The notes under the pieces: model-generated
The model's input: only the letters and a program-made list of their open reading frames with translations
Told to the model about the DNA's origin: nothing
The model's database searches: none
Shown: in pieces, positions 1 to 7,265 of the stretch
How the letters are laid out: every line of letters starts with the position of its first letter
Position numbering within the stretch: the first letter of the stretch is position 1
Position numbers and translations under genes: made by a program
Origin: Streptococcus pseudopneumoniae ATCC BAA-960 = CCUG 49455
Lineage (GTDB): Bacteria; Bacillota; Bacilli; Lactobacillales; Streptococcaceae
Assembly: GCF_002087075.1 (NCBI RefSeq)
Contig: NZ_MWSM01000002.1
Span: 1-46,706 of the forward strand
Length of the DNA stretch: 46,706 nucleotides
Direction of reading: 5' to 3'

Positions 1-68
1 GGCTTGATTACGACTAAATAATTTAAAAAAATAAAAGGAAAGGAAAACTTTTCTAAAATGTTTATCTA

Positions 69-101
69 CCCCACAGGACTCGTCCTTGTGGGGATTTTTT
101 T
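69..101 (+). terminator. Rho-independent terminator of an upstream gene
   Basis: A GC-rich stem (CCCCACA-GGAC pairing with GTCC-TTGTGGGG, one bulged base) is followed by seven T residues. It ends transcription coming from the left of the window. In frame 1 the first bases read to a TAA at 19-21, which could be the end of that upstream gene, but seven codons are too few to call. Confidence 0.85.
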
Positions 102-197
102 GTTAAAAAGAGTAAGAAACATTGACTTTTTTAAAGAAAGATGTCATAATCAAGTTAATTCAAAAAAATATTATGGAGCGAGTAGGAGGAATTTGGG

Positions 198-404
198 ATG
201 TTAAAAAATACAAAACAACCTCAATACTTTAAGTCTTTTTTACTTGGTATGACAGCAATTGTATTGCCTGTTTTTAGCTTTAACCAGAACATTTCGAAAG
301 TAAAAGCTGATACAGTCCCAGACTGGAAGAAAGTCAAAAGTGATTACAAGAAATCAACGATGGGCATTCAGAAAGAGGTAATGAAATTTGGATACCGAGA
401 ATAA
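198..404 (+). CDS. Small secreted peptide, possibly an N-terminal remnant
   Basis: This 68-residue ORF starts at an ATG with a good ribosome binding site (AGGAGGA, 184-190). Residues 1-38 look like a signal peptide: a Lys-rich start, a hydrophobic stretch around FLLGMTAIVLPVF, then a likely signal-peptidase site near VKA-D. Only about 30 mature residues follow, rich in Lys. I do not recognise the family. It may be a genuine small exported peptide, or the front of a larger secreted protein whose rest was lost when the downstream DUF2335 gene was joined. Its last seven codons overlap the start of that next gene, which suggests translational coupling. Confidence 0.5.
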   Translation: MLKNTKQPQYFKSFLLGMTAIVLPVFSFNQNISKVKADTVPDWKKVKSDYKKSTMGIQKEVMKFGYRE

Positions 405-819
405 AGATTTGATTGAAGTCAATAATATTGTTGATGAAGTCGAGCGCTTACCACATGAACAGCGTCAAGTAGTTTTACAGAAGTTGGAAATCTATCAAGG
501 TGACCTACCTCATCCAGATATTCTCAAAGGATATAAAGAGCTATATCCGGATGCTGCTCAAAAGATTATTGATAATGGTATTGCAGAAAGCCAACATCGT
601 AGAGAGATGGAAGATAAATACTTATCAGGGAATATTGCTTCTCATAAATTGGGACAGTTATTTGGCTTTTTAATCGCCCTCGTTGTTATTATTGGTGGAA
701 TTTACTTAATAGCAACAGATAAACAAATTGCAGGTAGTGTCTTAACTGGAACTACTGCATTAGGGCTAATTGGTTTGTTTACAGGGAATAATCAAAATAA
801 AAACAAAGACAAAGAATAA
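388..819 (+). CDS. DUF2335 family membrane protein
   Basis: The 143-residue product carries the pattern of DUF2335 predicted membrane proteins: a soluble N-terminal part with LPHPDILKGYKELYPDAA (about residues 40-57), an arginine-rich helix around HRREMEDKY, then two hydrophobic segments (about 90-108 and 115-132) and a short Lys/Asn tail. The reading frame is closed by a TGA at 382-384, so the only nearby start is TTG at 388, nine bases after AGAGG (374-378). It overlaps the preceding peptide gene by 17 bases in another frame. DUF2335 proteins have no established function. A terminator follows directly. The ORF seems complete, although a fusion-type junction at its 5' end cannot be excluded. 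Confidence 0.75.
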   Translation: MDTENKDLIEVNNIVDEVERLPHEQRQVVLQKLEIYQGDLPHPDILKGYKELYPDAAQKIIDNGIAESQHRREMEDKYLSGNIASHKLGQLFGFLIALVVIIGGIYLIATDKQIAGSVLTGTTALGLIGLFTGNNQNKNKDKE

Positions 820-826
820 TTTTTCA

Positions 827-858
827 CCGCAGGCTCAGGCTTGCGGTTTTTTTATTTT
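827..858 (+). terminator. Terminator of the DUF2335 gene
   Basis: An eight-pair stem (CCGCAGGC with GCTTGCGG, one G-U pair, TCAG loop) is followed by a run of T residues. Confidence 0.8.
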
Positions 859-985
859 TCAAAAACACACATTTTGAACGATTAGAAAGCAAAATCACAA
901 TCCTATTGTTCAAAAAAGCGTTTACATGAAGAATATGGAGAGGAAATCGTGGTGTATTATTGTCAAAAACGGTGTTTTGTTAAAA

Positions 986-1016
986 ATAAAAAACAGTGAC
1001 CGAAATCACTGCTTTT
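986..1016 (-). terminator. Terminator of the minus-strand mini-operon
   Basis: CAGTGA and TCACTG form a stem flanked by A-runs and T-runs, so it can work in both directions. On the minus strand it overlaps the stop codon of the 62-residue ORF and gives a U-tract just after it. Confidence 0.75.
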
Positions 1017-1194
1017 TAAGTTCCTGGGCGTATGTTATCATGCTGATAGCGTGTTTTAGACGCATATTCATAATATCCGATACACCATTTTTATACTTGT
1101 CCACGGCCTGAATAGACATGCCACAGTTTTTGCTAATAGCATAGGCTGTGGCGTTGTCTAAAAGCCAGCGGATAGCTTCAATATCTACTGACAT
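1006..1194 (-). CDS. Small helix-turn-helix protein (XRE-like)
   Basis: This 62-residue protein looks like a minimal XRE-type DNA-binding fold. The segment LDNATAYAISKNCGMSIQAV matches the helix-turn-helix spacing, followed by DKYKNG, the usual 'S/V-x-K-Y-x-N-G' end of the recognition helix. Similar tiny HTH proteins are frequent near phage and integrative-element DNA in streptococci. It starts three bases after the stop of the upstream 34-codon ORF, with GAGGTAA in that ORF's tail as ribosome binding site, so the two are probably coupled. The promoter at 1523-1551 would serve all three genes. The partner and operator are unknown. Confidence 0.65.
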   Translation of the reverse strand: MSVDIEAIRWLLDNATAYAISKNCGMSIQAVDKYKNGVSDIMNMRLKHAISMITYAQELKKQ

Positions 1195-1197
1195 ATA

Positions 1198-1302
1198 TTA
1201 CCTCGTAAAATACCAAACTGCAAATAGGAGTAGAAGAAGTCCAATAATAAATTCAACTTTTTCACGCTTGGTGGTTTTTCTAACTTTAAGATTTACTTTC
1301 AT
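1198..1302 (-). CDS. 34-residue single-pass membrane peptide
   Basis: The ORF begins at ATG 1302-1300 behind an AGGA ribosome binding site and encodes a basic N-terminal half (VNLKVRKTTKREK) followed by one hydrophobic helix (FIIGLLLLLFAVWYF) and a terminal TR. This is a typical N-in single-pass small membrane protein. It lies between two other small genes of the same strand with short spacing and a good ribosome binding site, which supports it as real in spite of its length. Function is unknown. It could be a small membrane toxin, a holin-like peptide or a conjugation-module accessory, but nothing in the sequence decides between these. Confidence 0.6.
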   Translation of the reverse strand: MKVNLKVRKTTKREKVEFIIGLLLLLFAVWYFTR

Positions 1303-1327
1303 TGTTTTTCCTGTTATAATTTAAGTA

Positions 1328-1364
1328 CACCCCCGAAGGGGTGGATAGTGATTTTTCACTATCC
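1328..1364. repeat. Two tandem perfect hairpins inside the mini-operon
   Basis: Hairpin one has arms CACCCC (1328-1333) and GGGGTG (1338-1343). Read on the minus strand its loop is TTCG closed by C-G, the extra-stable UUCG tetraloop. Hairpin two has perfect 9-bp arms GGATAGTGA (1343-1351) and TCACTATCC (1356-1364) around a four-base loop. Hairpin two contains the stop codon of the 34-codon ORF at 1359-1463. Neither is followed by a U-tract on the minus strand, so they are poor terminators. Confidence 0.8.
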
Positions 1365-1463
1365 AAATTCGATGTGCCATTCAAAGCTGATTATAAATAA
1401 GTTTATTTTGACTACTAGCTTATTTGTTTTTGCTTTGAGTGGTTTCTTTTTGAACTTAAACAT
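1359..1463 (-). CDS. 34-residue basic peptide, first gene of the mini-operon
   Basis: The ORF starts at ATG 1463-1461, after AAAGGA at a suitable distance, and stops at TAG inside the hairpin at 1343-1364. The product has a very basic start (KFKKKPLKAKTNK) followed by a hydrophobic stretch (LVVKINLFIISF) and ends WHIEFG. It is the first ORF after the consensus promoter at 1523-1551. An upstream strong Shine-Dalgarno sequence (AAGGAGG) lies in the loop of an AAGGTT/AACCTT hairpin but has no start codon at a suitable distance. I do not recognise the family. Confidence 0.5.
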   Translation of the reverse strand: MFKFKKKPLKAKTNKLVVKINLFIISFEWHIEFG

Positions 1464-1522
1464 TTCATGTTCCTTTCTACTAGTTTCCTTGTCTAAGGTT
1501 TCCTCCTTAACCTTATGTATCC

Positions 1523-1551
1523 ATTATACAACTTTGGTTGCATAATGTCAA
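1523..1551 (-). promoter_or_regulatory. Perfect consensus promoter of the minus-strand mini-operon
   Basis: On the minus strand TTGACA (1551-1546) and TATAAT (1528-1523) are separated by exactly 17 bases. Both hexamers match the sigma-A consensus at every position, the best promoter in this window. It reads toward the three small ORFs at 1463-1006. Confidence 0.85.
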
Positions 1552-1620
1552 TAGTTTTGATGGAGTTTTTTTATTTTATTTTTAAAAGACTGTGAGTAAT
1601 CACGGTTTTCTATTTATAAA

Positions 1621-1745
1621 CTATTAGAATTAAATTGCAACCTTCTCAACTATACGGGCAAAGATGATTGTAAAAATGAATACGAAGATGAATACGATTT
1701 AAAAAAACGATGGAAATTAGTGTAAATGATTTTAACGAAAAATAA
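1621..1745 (+). pseudogene. Protein-like fragment with a frameshift
   Basis: From 1621 one frame reads as a plausible protein end (for example NYTGKDDCKNEYEDEYDL, then KKRWKLV) and stops at TAA 1723-1725. A shift by one base at about 1719 continues as SVNDFNEK to a TAA at 1743-1745. There is no start codon or ribosome binding site. It looks like the decayed 3' end of a gene whose front is missing. The family was not recognised and this call is tentative. Confidence 0.3.
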
Positions 1746-1781
1746 GTAAAAACTCAACTATTTACAAGTGATGATAACTAT

Positions 1782-1810
1782 TTGTAAACGTTTTTCACTT
1801 ATGGTATAAT
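1782..1810 (+). promoter_or_regulatory. Promoter of the relQ operon
   Basis: TTGTAA (1782-1787) and TATAAT (1805-1810) are 17 bases apart, with an extended TG one base before the -10 box. The -35 region overlaps a cre-like sequence (TTGTAAACGTTTTTC) that misses the conserved C near its end, so control by CcpA is only a possibility. Confidence 0.75.
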
Positions 1811-1892
1811 AAGCATTGTATTTATTGTATATGAATCTGGAGAAAAAATCAAAGATATTTTTGAAGGATAATATGAGAATAAGGGAGAATAT

Positions 1893-2564
1893 ATGACCTT
1901 AGAATGGGAAGAATTTCTAGATCCTTACATTCAAGCTGTTGGTGAGTTAAAGATTAAACTTCGTGGCATTCGTAAGCAATATCGTAAGCAAAATAAGCAT
2001 TCTCCGATTGAATTTGTGACCGGTCGAGTCAAGCCAATTGAGAGTATAAAAGAAAAAATGGTCCGTCGTGGTATTACTTATGCGACCTTGGAGCACGATT
2101 TGCAGGATATTGCTGGTTTGCGTGTGATGGTCCAGTTTGTAGATGACGTTAAGGAAGTAGTGGAGATTTTGCACAAGCGTCAGGACATGCGAATCATACA
2201 GGAGCGAGATTACATTACTCATCGAAAAGCATCAGGCTATCGTTCCTATCATTTGGTAGTAGAATATATGGTTGATACCATCAATGGAGCCAAGACTATT
2301 TTGGCAGAAATTCAAATACGTACCTTGGCCATGAATTTCTGGGCAACGATAGAACATTCTCTCAACTACAAGTACCAAGGGGATTTCCCAGAGGAGATTA
2401 AGAAGCGACTGGAAATTACAGCTAGAATCGCCCATCAGTTGGATGAAGAAATGGGTGAAATTCGTGATGATATCCAAGAAGCCCAGGCACTTTTTGATCC
2501 TTTGAGTAGAAAATTAAATGACGGTGTAGGAAACAGTGACGATACAGATGAAGAATACAGGTAA
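1893..2564 (+). CDS. relQ: Small alarmone synthetase RelQ (GTP pyrophosphokinase)
   Basis: The enzyme transfers pyrophosphate from ATP to GDP or GTP to make (p)ppGpp in the cytoplasm. The 223 residues fit a small alarmone synthetase: only the synthetase domain is present, with no hydrolase, TGS or ACT domain. Diagnostic segments are ASGYRSYH (residues 113-120), the EIQIRT motif (139-144) and the following WATIEHSL (150-157). The first ATG after AAGGGAG is used. It leads a tight operon: its 3' end overlaps nadK, which overlaps the rluD-family gene, and pta follows 43 bases later. Streptococci also have a long bifunctional Rel, which is not in this window. RelQ would respond to stress through its promoter at 1782-1810. 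Confidence 0.95.
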   Translation: MTLEWEEFLDPYIQAVGELKIKLRGIRKQYRKQNKHSPIEFVTGRVKPIESIKEKMVRRGITYATLEHDLQDIAGLRVMVQFVDDVKEVVEILHKRQDMRIIQERDYITHRKASGYRSYHLVVEYMVDTINGAKTILAEIQIRTLAMNFWATIEHSLNYKYQGDFPEEIKKRLEITARIAHQLDEEMGEIRDDIQEAQALFDPLSRKLNDGVGNSDDTDEEYR

Positions 2565-3366
2565 ACGAATTGACCTGATAGCCAATAGAAAACCGCAGAG
2601 TCAAAGGGTTTTGTATGAATTGCGAGATCGTTTGAAAAGAAATCAGTTTATACTCAATGATAGCAGTCCGGACATTGTCATTTCCATTGGTGGAGATGGC
2701 ATGCTCTTATCGGCCTTTCATAAGTATGAAGACCAACTTGATAAGGTACGCTTTATCGGTCTTCATACAGGACATCTGGGCTTTTATACCGATTATCGTG
2801 ATTTTGAGTTGGATAAGTTAATGACCAATTTGCAGCTAGATACCGGAGCAAGGGTTTCTTATCCTGTTCTAAATGTGAAGGTTTTTCTTGGAAATGGAGA
2901 GGTCAAGATTTTTCGTGCCCTCAATGAAGCCAGCATCCGCAGGTCTGATCGAACCATGGTGGCAGATATTGTCATCAATGGTGTTCCCTTTGAACGTTTT
3001 CGTGGAGACGGGCTAACAGTTTCAACACCGACTGGTAGTACGGCTTATAATAAGTCTCTTGGCGGTGCTGTTTTACACCCTACCATTGAAGCTTTGCAAT
3101 TAACGGAAATTGCCAGCCTCAATAATCGTGTCTATCGAACGCTGGGCTCTTCCATTATCGTTCCTAAGAAGGATAAGATTGAACTCATTCCAACGAGAAA
3201 TGATTACCATACCATTTCGGTTGACAATAGCGTTTATTCTTTCCGTAATATTGAGCGTATTGAGTATCAAATCGATCATCATAAGATTCACTTTGTCGCG
3301 ACTCCTAGCCATACTAGTTTCTGGAACCGTGTTAAGGATGCCTTTATCGGCGAGGTGGACGAATGA
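2548..3366 (+). CDS. nadK: NAD kinase
   Basis: NadK phosphorylates NAD to NADP using ATP or polyphosphate. The 272-residue protein shows the family's GGDG loop (residues 48-51, SIGGDGMLL) and the second conserved motif TPTGSTAYN in the C-terminal half. ATG 2548 gives the usual length and lies inside the end of relQ. A GTG at 2536 in the same frame, closer to a weak AGG, would add four residues and cannot be ruled out. Translation is probably coupled to relQ. The stop codon overlaps the next start (ATGA at 3363-3366). Confidence 0.95.
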   Translation: MKNTGKRIDLIANRKPQSQRVLYELRDRLKRNQFILNDSSPDIVISIGGDGMLLSAFHKYEDQLDKVRFIGLHTGHLGFYTDYRDFELDKLMTNLQLDTGARVSYPVLNVKVFLGNGEVKIFRALNEASIRRSDRTMVADIVINGVPFERFRGDGLTVSTPTGSTAYNKSLGGAVLHPTIEALQLTEIASLNNRVYRTLGSSIIVPKKDKIELIPTRNDYHTISVDNSVYSFRNIERIEYQIDHHKIHFVATPSHTSFWNRVKDAFIGEVDE

Positions 3367-4259
3367 GGTTTGAATTTATCGCAGATGAGCATGTCAAGGT
3401 TAAGACCTTCTTAAAAAAGCACGAGGTTTCTAAGGGGCTTCTGGCCAAGATTAAGTTTCGAGGTGGGGCTATTCTGGTCAATGACCAACCACAAAATGCA
3501 ACCTATCTATTGGATCTTGGGGACCGCGTTACTATCGATATTCCCGCTGAGGAAGGCTTTGAAACCTTGGAAGCTATCGAGCGCCCACTGGATATTCTCT
3601 ATGAGGATGACCATTTTCTAGTCTTGAATAAACCCTATGGAGTTGCCTCTATTCCTAGTGTTAACCACTCCAATACTATTGCCAATTTTATCAAGGGTTA
3701 CTACGTCAAGCAAAATTACGAAAATCAGCAAGTTCACATTGTGACCAGGCTTGATAGGGATACTTCTGGCTCGATGCTCTTTGCCAAGCACGGCTATGCC
3801 CATGCACGATTGGACAAGCAGTTGCAGAAGAAGTCCATTGAAAAACGCTACTTTGCTTTGGTTAAAGGTGATGGACACTTGGAGTCAGAGGGGGAAATTA
3901 TTGCCCCGATTGCGCGTGATGAAGACTCCATTATTACCAGACGGGTGGCTAAAGGTGGAAAATATGCCCATACTTCCTACAAGATTGTAGCTTCTTATGG
4001 AAATATCCACTTGGTCGACATTCGGCTGCACACTGGTCGAACCCACCAAATTCGAGTCCACTTTTCTCATATTGGTTTTCCTTTGTTGGGCGATGATTTG
4101 TACGGTGGTAGTCTGGACGACGGCATCCAACGTCAGGCCCTGCATTGCCATTACCTATCCTTTTATCATCCATTTTTAGAGCAAGATTTGCAGTTAGAAA
4201 GTCCCTTGCCGGATGATTTCAGCAACCTTATTACCCAGTTATCAACTAATACTCTATAA
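3363..4259 (+). CDS. RluA/RluD-family RNA pseudouridine synthase
   Basis: This 298-residue enzyme converts uridine to pseudouridine in structured RNA, most likely 23S rRNA. The catalytic motif is [10 protein letters not shown] with the nucleophile Asp131. The conserved [11 protein letters not shown] segment is near the C-terminus, and an S4-like N-terminal part (about residues 1-60) probably binds RNA. The catalytic motif has T before RLD where RluD has H, common in Gram-positive members. Overlap of its ATG with the nadK stop by four bases indicates coupling. Which uridine it modifies cannot be read from sequence, so I give no symbol. Confidence 0.9.
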   Translation: MRFEFIADEHVKVKTFLKKHEVSKGLLAKIKFRGGAILVNDQPQNATYLLDLGDRVTIDIPAEEGFETLEAIERPLDILYEDDHFLVLNKPYGVASIPSVNHSNTIANFIKGYYVKQNYENQQVHIVTRLDRDTSGSMLFAKHGYAHARLDKQLQKKSIEKRYFALVKGDGHLESEGEIIAPIARDEDSIITRRVAKGGKYAHTSYKIVASYGNIHLVDIRLHTGRTHQIRVHFSHIGFPLLGDDLYGGSLDDGIQRQALHCHYLSFYHPFLEQDLQLESPLPDDFSNLITQLSTNTL

Positions 4260-4302
4260 AAACTGTTTCAGAGTATAATTATTATCTTAAAGGAGAAAAC
4301 TC

Positions 4303-5277
4303 ATGGAAGTTTTTGAAAGTCTCAAAGCCAACCTTGTTGGTAAAAATGCTCGTATCGTTCTCCCTGAAGGGGAAGAGCCACGTATTCTTCAAGCGACTAA
4401 ACGTTTGGTAAAAGAAACAGAAGTGATTCCTGTTTTGTTAGGAAATCCTGAAAAAATTAAAATTTATCTTGAAATTGAAGGGATCATGGATGGTTATGAA
4501 GTCATTGACCCTCAACATTATCCTCAATTTGAAGAAATGGTTGCTGCCTTGGTGGAGCGTCGCAAGGGCAAAATGTCTGAAGAAGATGCACGCAAGGTTT
4601 TGGTTGAAGATGTAAACTACTTTGGTGTTATGTTGGTTTACTTGGGCTTGGTTGATGGAATGGTGTCAGGTGCGATTCATTCAACTGCTTCAACAGTTCG
4701 TCCAGCCCTACAAATCATTAAAACTCGTCCAAATGTAACTCGTACTTCAGGTGCCTTCCTCATGGTTCGTGGCTCTGAACGTTACCTATTTGGAGACTGT
4801 GCTATCAACATCAATCCAGATGCAGAAGCTTTGGCTGAAATTGCCATCAACTCAGCAATCACAGCTAAGATGTTTGGAATCGAGCCTAAAATTGCTATGC
4901 TAAGCTATTCTACTAAAGGTTCAGGTTTTGGTGAAAGCGTTGATAAGGTCGTTGAAGCAACTAAAATTGCTCACGACTTGCGCCCTGACCTTGAAATCGA
5001 TGGTGAGTTGCAATTTGATGCAGCCTTTGTTCCTGAAACTGCAGCTTTGAAAGCTCCTGGAAGTACGGTAGCTGGTCAAGCAAATGTCTTCATCTTCCCA
5101 GGTATCGAGGCAGGAAATATCGGATACAAGATGGCTGAACGTCTTGGTGGCTTTGCGGCAGTAGGTCCTGTTTTGCAAGGTTTGAACAAGCCTGTTAACG
5201 ACCTCTCTCGTGGATGTAATGCAGATGATGTTTACAAGTTAACCCTTATCACAGCAGCTCAAGCAGTTCATCAATAG
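4303..5277 (+). CDS. pta: Phosphate acetyltransferase
   Basis: Pta interconverts acetyl-CoA and acetyl-phosphate, the step before acetate kinase makes ATP. In streptococci it also sets the acetyl-phosphate pool derived from pyruvate oxidase. The 324-residue length matches the short, single-domain Gram-positive form. The C-terminal half carries family segments such as ELQFDAAFVP and AGQANVFIFPG. AAAGGAG lies seven bases before the ATG. A TATAAT at 4274-4279 between the rluD-type gene and pta suggests an extra promoter, though no good -35 box is seen, so pta may be read both from the relQ promoter and alone. Confidence 0.95.
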   Translation: MEVFESLKANLVGKNARIVLPEGEEPRILQATKRLVKETEVIPVLLGNPEKIKIYLEIEGIMDGYEVIDPQHYPQFEEMVAALVERRKGKMSEEDARKVLVEDVNYFGVMLVYLGLVDGMVSGAIHSTASTVRPALQIIKTRPNVTRTSGAFLMVRGSERYLFGDCAININPDAEALAEIAINSAITAKMFGIEPKIAMLSYSTKGSGFGESVDKVVEATKIAHDLRPDLEIDGELQFDAAFVPETAALKAPGSTVAGQANVFIFPGIEAGNIGYKMAERLGGFAAVGPVLQGLNKPVNDLSRGCNADDVYKLTLITAAQAVHQ

Positions 5278-5459
5278 TGAAAACTATAAAGCGATATACT
5301 ATGCTATACTGTAGTTATGAAACTATGTACGAAAAGCACTGCCATTAACTCCTGAGAACTAAATTACTGATTGGTGTCAAAAAGGACAACTTCCAAGCGA
5401 TGATATCCTGTCTATATACGACCTATAGAAATCTGTAATATACATGTCCGTAAAACGAT

Positions 5460-5497
5460 AAATTCCCTTTTAAATGAGTATGAAAAGAGAATTTTTC
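5460..5497 (+). terminator. Possible terminator downstream of pta
   Basis: Twelve-base arms (AAATTCCCTTTT and AAAAGAGAATTT, one mismatch) are followed by TTTTT. The 180 bases between pta and this hairpin contain a promoter-like TGCTATACT at 5302-5311 before a 12-codon ORF, with no gene I can support. Confidence 0.5.
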
Positions 5498-5530
5498 ATG
5501 AGAAAACGCATAATATTGAGTGCATTTTAT

Positions 5531-6884
5531 ACTGACCCCCAAAAGTTAGACAATTAATTTATCCAAAGGATTTAGTTCTGTACTGCACAGGGCTAAGTCC
5601 TTTTAGTTTTACCTTAATTCGTTTATTATTGTAGTAATCAGTATAGTCTACAATGGCTTGTTCCAATTGCTTAAGCGACTGAAATGACTTCTCATAACCG
5701 TAAAACATTTCCGATTTCAGAATCCCAAAGAATGACTCCATCATACCATTGTCTGGACTGTTACCCTTACGTGACATGGATGCTTGAATTCCCTTACCCT
5801 CAAGAAACTGATGATAAGAATCGTGTTGATATTGCCAGCCTTGGTCACTATGGAGAATCGTATTCTCGTAGCGTTTCTCTGTGAATGCCTGTTCCAACAT
5901 TGTTTTTACTTGTTCTAAGTTGGGTGAAGTTGAAAGATTATAGGCGATAATTTCTCTATTAAAGCCATCTAAAACTGGTGATAAGTAAAGCTTTTGAGTA
6001 CTTGCTGGAATGGCAAATTCTGTCACATCTGTGTAGCACTTTTCCATTGTTTTAGAGCCTTCAAATTGACGTTGAATGAGATTCTCTGCTTTCTTACCAA
6101 CGTCTCCTTTATGAGAAGAATATTTTCGTTTCTGTCGCATTTTAGCTTGTAAATTGAGTACTTTCATCAAGCGTTGAACTCTTTTATGATTTACCAGATA
6201 ACCACGATTTCTTAGTTCTAAATGAATCCGACGATAACCATAATTTCCCTTATGTTCGATAAAAATGGATTGAATTTCAGCTTTAAGCTCTTGATTCTTA
6301 TCTAGTTTGTCTAGCTGTTTCAAGTGATAGTAGTAGGTCGAACGAGCTAATTTAATGGCTTTTAGAAGAATATCTAACGAAAACTCAGTCATTAATTCTT
6401 GAACAATTTCTGTCTTTCTTCTTTCTCTTTTTCCTCCTTCAATCGGAGTTCTCTTAACTTTTTTAGGATGGCATTCTCCGCTCTCAGGTACTCTCTCTCT
6501 TGTTTTCTCAACAATAGTATACCCGTTTTTCTTGTATTGTGCCAGCCAAAATGAAAGCATTCCTTGGTTTGGGAGGGCATAATCAAGACTAACACTTCTT
6601 TGTGAACAACCTTCCAGTAAGACTTTATCCATCATTTCTTGTTTCAATTTAGAAGAATAGTGACGATTCTTCCCCTTTTTAACGATTTCTATGCCATAAC
6701 GGTCAATTAATTTCACCATGTACTTTAGACCAGAAACATCCACACCAAATCTTTTTGAAAGCTGTTTGAAGCTTTGTCCTTGCTTTCTTAGTTCATAGAT
6801 CTGAACTTTATCTTCATAACTCAATTTCATAATAAAACACCCCAAAAGTTAGATTTATTCTGTCTAACTTTTGGGGTGCAGTTC
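5531..6884 (-). mobile_element. IS3-family (IS150/IS861-like) insertion sequence
   Basis: The 22-bp ends form terminal inverted repeats: ACTGACCCCCAAAAGTTAGA at the left, and at the right (read inward on the minus strand) ACTGCACCCCAAAAGTTAGA, differing at two positions. Between them is one transposase ORF on the minus strand. No matching 3-4 bp target duplication is visible at the edges I chose, so the true tips may differ by a few bases or the flanks have changed. A second inverted copy of the right-end sequence lies at 6839-6853, close to the transposase start. Confidence 0.9.
5559..6845 (-). CDS. IS3-family transposase, OrfA and OrfB fused in one frame
   Basis: The first ~110 residues match OrfA: two helix-turn-helix units, the first starting [18 protein letters not shown]. 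From about residue 150 the protein is OrfB with an HTH_21-like part and the rve integrase core, with catalytic DDE residues in [16 protein letters not shown] and MMESFFG. IS3 elements normally make OrfA and OrfAB by a -1 ribosomal frameshift. Here one ORF runs through, but the linker (about residues 113-150) is not family-like. The same DNA read in the neighbouring frame (6392-6595) gives the expected leucine-zipper end of OrfA ([20 protein letters not shown]). An indel after 'EKTR' has therefore thrown the zipper out of frame. Start is probably the ATG at 6830 rather than 6845. Activity is doubtful. Confidence 0.85.
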   Translation of the reverse strand: MGCFIMKLSYEDKVQIYELRKQGQSFKQLSKRFGVDVSGLKYMVKLIDRYGIEIVKKGKNRHYSSKLKQEMMDKVLLEGCSQRSVSLDYALPNQGMLSFWLAQYKKNGYTIVEKTRERVPESGECHPKKVKRTPIEGGKRERRKTEIVQELMTEFSLDILLKAIKLARSTYYYHLKQLDKLDKNQELKAEIQSIFIEHKGNYGYRRIHLELRNRGYLVNHKRVQRLMKVLNLQAKMRQKRKYSSHKGDVGKKAENLIQRQFEGSKTMEKCYTDVTEFAIPASTQKLYLSPVLDGFNREIIAYNLSTSPNLEQVKTMLEQAFTEKRYENTILHSDQGWQYQHDSYHQFLEGKGIQASMSRKGNSPDNGMMESFFGILKSEMFYGYEKSFQSLKQLEQAIVDYTDYYNNKRIKVKLKGLSPVQYRTKSFG

Positions 6885-6965
6885 ATTTGCTATTATGCGT
6901 TTTTTATAATTTTTGCACCTTTCTTAGCCTTTGTTATCGACAAGTATTGCTCTAGGTCCTTGTTT

Positions 6966-7265
6966 TTAGAATGGCAATTTCCCAGCGAAAGCACCCAGTT
7001 TTTTCTTGGTAGTTTCATCGATTTGTTCAAGAGCAGAGTTGATGGCTTGAACGGTCATATCAGAAAGAGTTTCAAGGTCCTCTGGGTCAACGATAGCTGG
7101 ATTGAAATCAATGCTGACAACTTTCTTATCTCCAGTTAAGGTCGCTTGGACAAGGTCTTGAGCAGATTTGCCAACAAATTGCATGGCAGCAAGTTCGGCC
7201 TGGCTTTGTTCCATTTGTTTTTGAAGTTTTTGTGCTTGACGCATCATGTTTTGCATGTTCATCAT
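6966..7265 (-). CDS. ebfC: YbaB/EbfC nucleoid-associated protein
   Basis: This 99-residue DNA-binding protein of the YbaB/EbfC family forms tweezer-like dimers and coats DNA. The sequence shows the Met/Gln-rich start ([20 protein letters not shown]), the central beta part around [18 protein letters not shown] and the acidic C-terminal helix. It is on the minus strand, convergent with pta, and the IS3 element stands between them. Two adjacent ATG codons (7265 and 7262) are possible starts, with AAAGGA about 14 bases upstream. The gene is usually expressed with recR or dnaX in other genera, but here it stands alone. Confidence 0.9.
   Translation of the reverse strand: MMNMQNMMRQAQKLQKQMEQSQAELAAMQFVGKSAQDLVQATLTGDKKVVSIDFNPAIVDPEDLETLSDMTVQAINSALEQIDETTKKKLGAFAGKLPF

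Larger units (their letters stand above)
5503..6903. repeat. Terminator arms split by the IS3 element
   Basis: AAAACGCATAATA at 5503-5515 is perfectly complementary to TATTATGCGTTTT at 6891-6903, and the right arm continues into a T-run while the left starts with an A-run. This is the form of a two-way terminator between the convergent pta and ebfC genes, with the insertion sequence now in its loop. The arms are 1.37 kb apart, so the hairpin is unlikely to work as before. Confidence 0.7.

Noticed and set aside
886..999. Protein-like reading frame (for example RLHEEYGEEIVVYYCQKRCF) ending at 999 on the plus strand
   Set aside because: No start codon or ribosome binding site, only 37 codons, and it ends inside a terminator of the other strand. 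It may be a remnant but cannot be supported.
926..1111. Plus-strand ORF of 61 codons
   Set aside because: It runs through the terminator and antisense to the HTH gene; composition does not look like protein.
1348..1545. Plus-strand ORF of 65 codons, hydrophobic
   Set aside because: It lies antisense to the minus-strand mini-operon and its promoter, and has no ribosome binding site.
5302..5355. TGCTATACT followed after six bases by ATG and 12 codons, similar in layout to the IS630 transposase start
   Set aside because: The peptide is too short and unlike any transposase start; probably a chance -10 box or an old IS trace.
5531..6884. Target-site duplication of the IS3 element
   Set aside because: I tried several tip positions and found no equal 3-4 bp repeat at both edges, so none is claimed.
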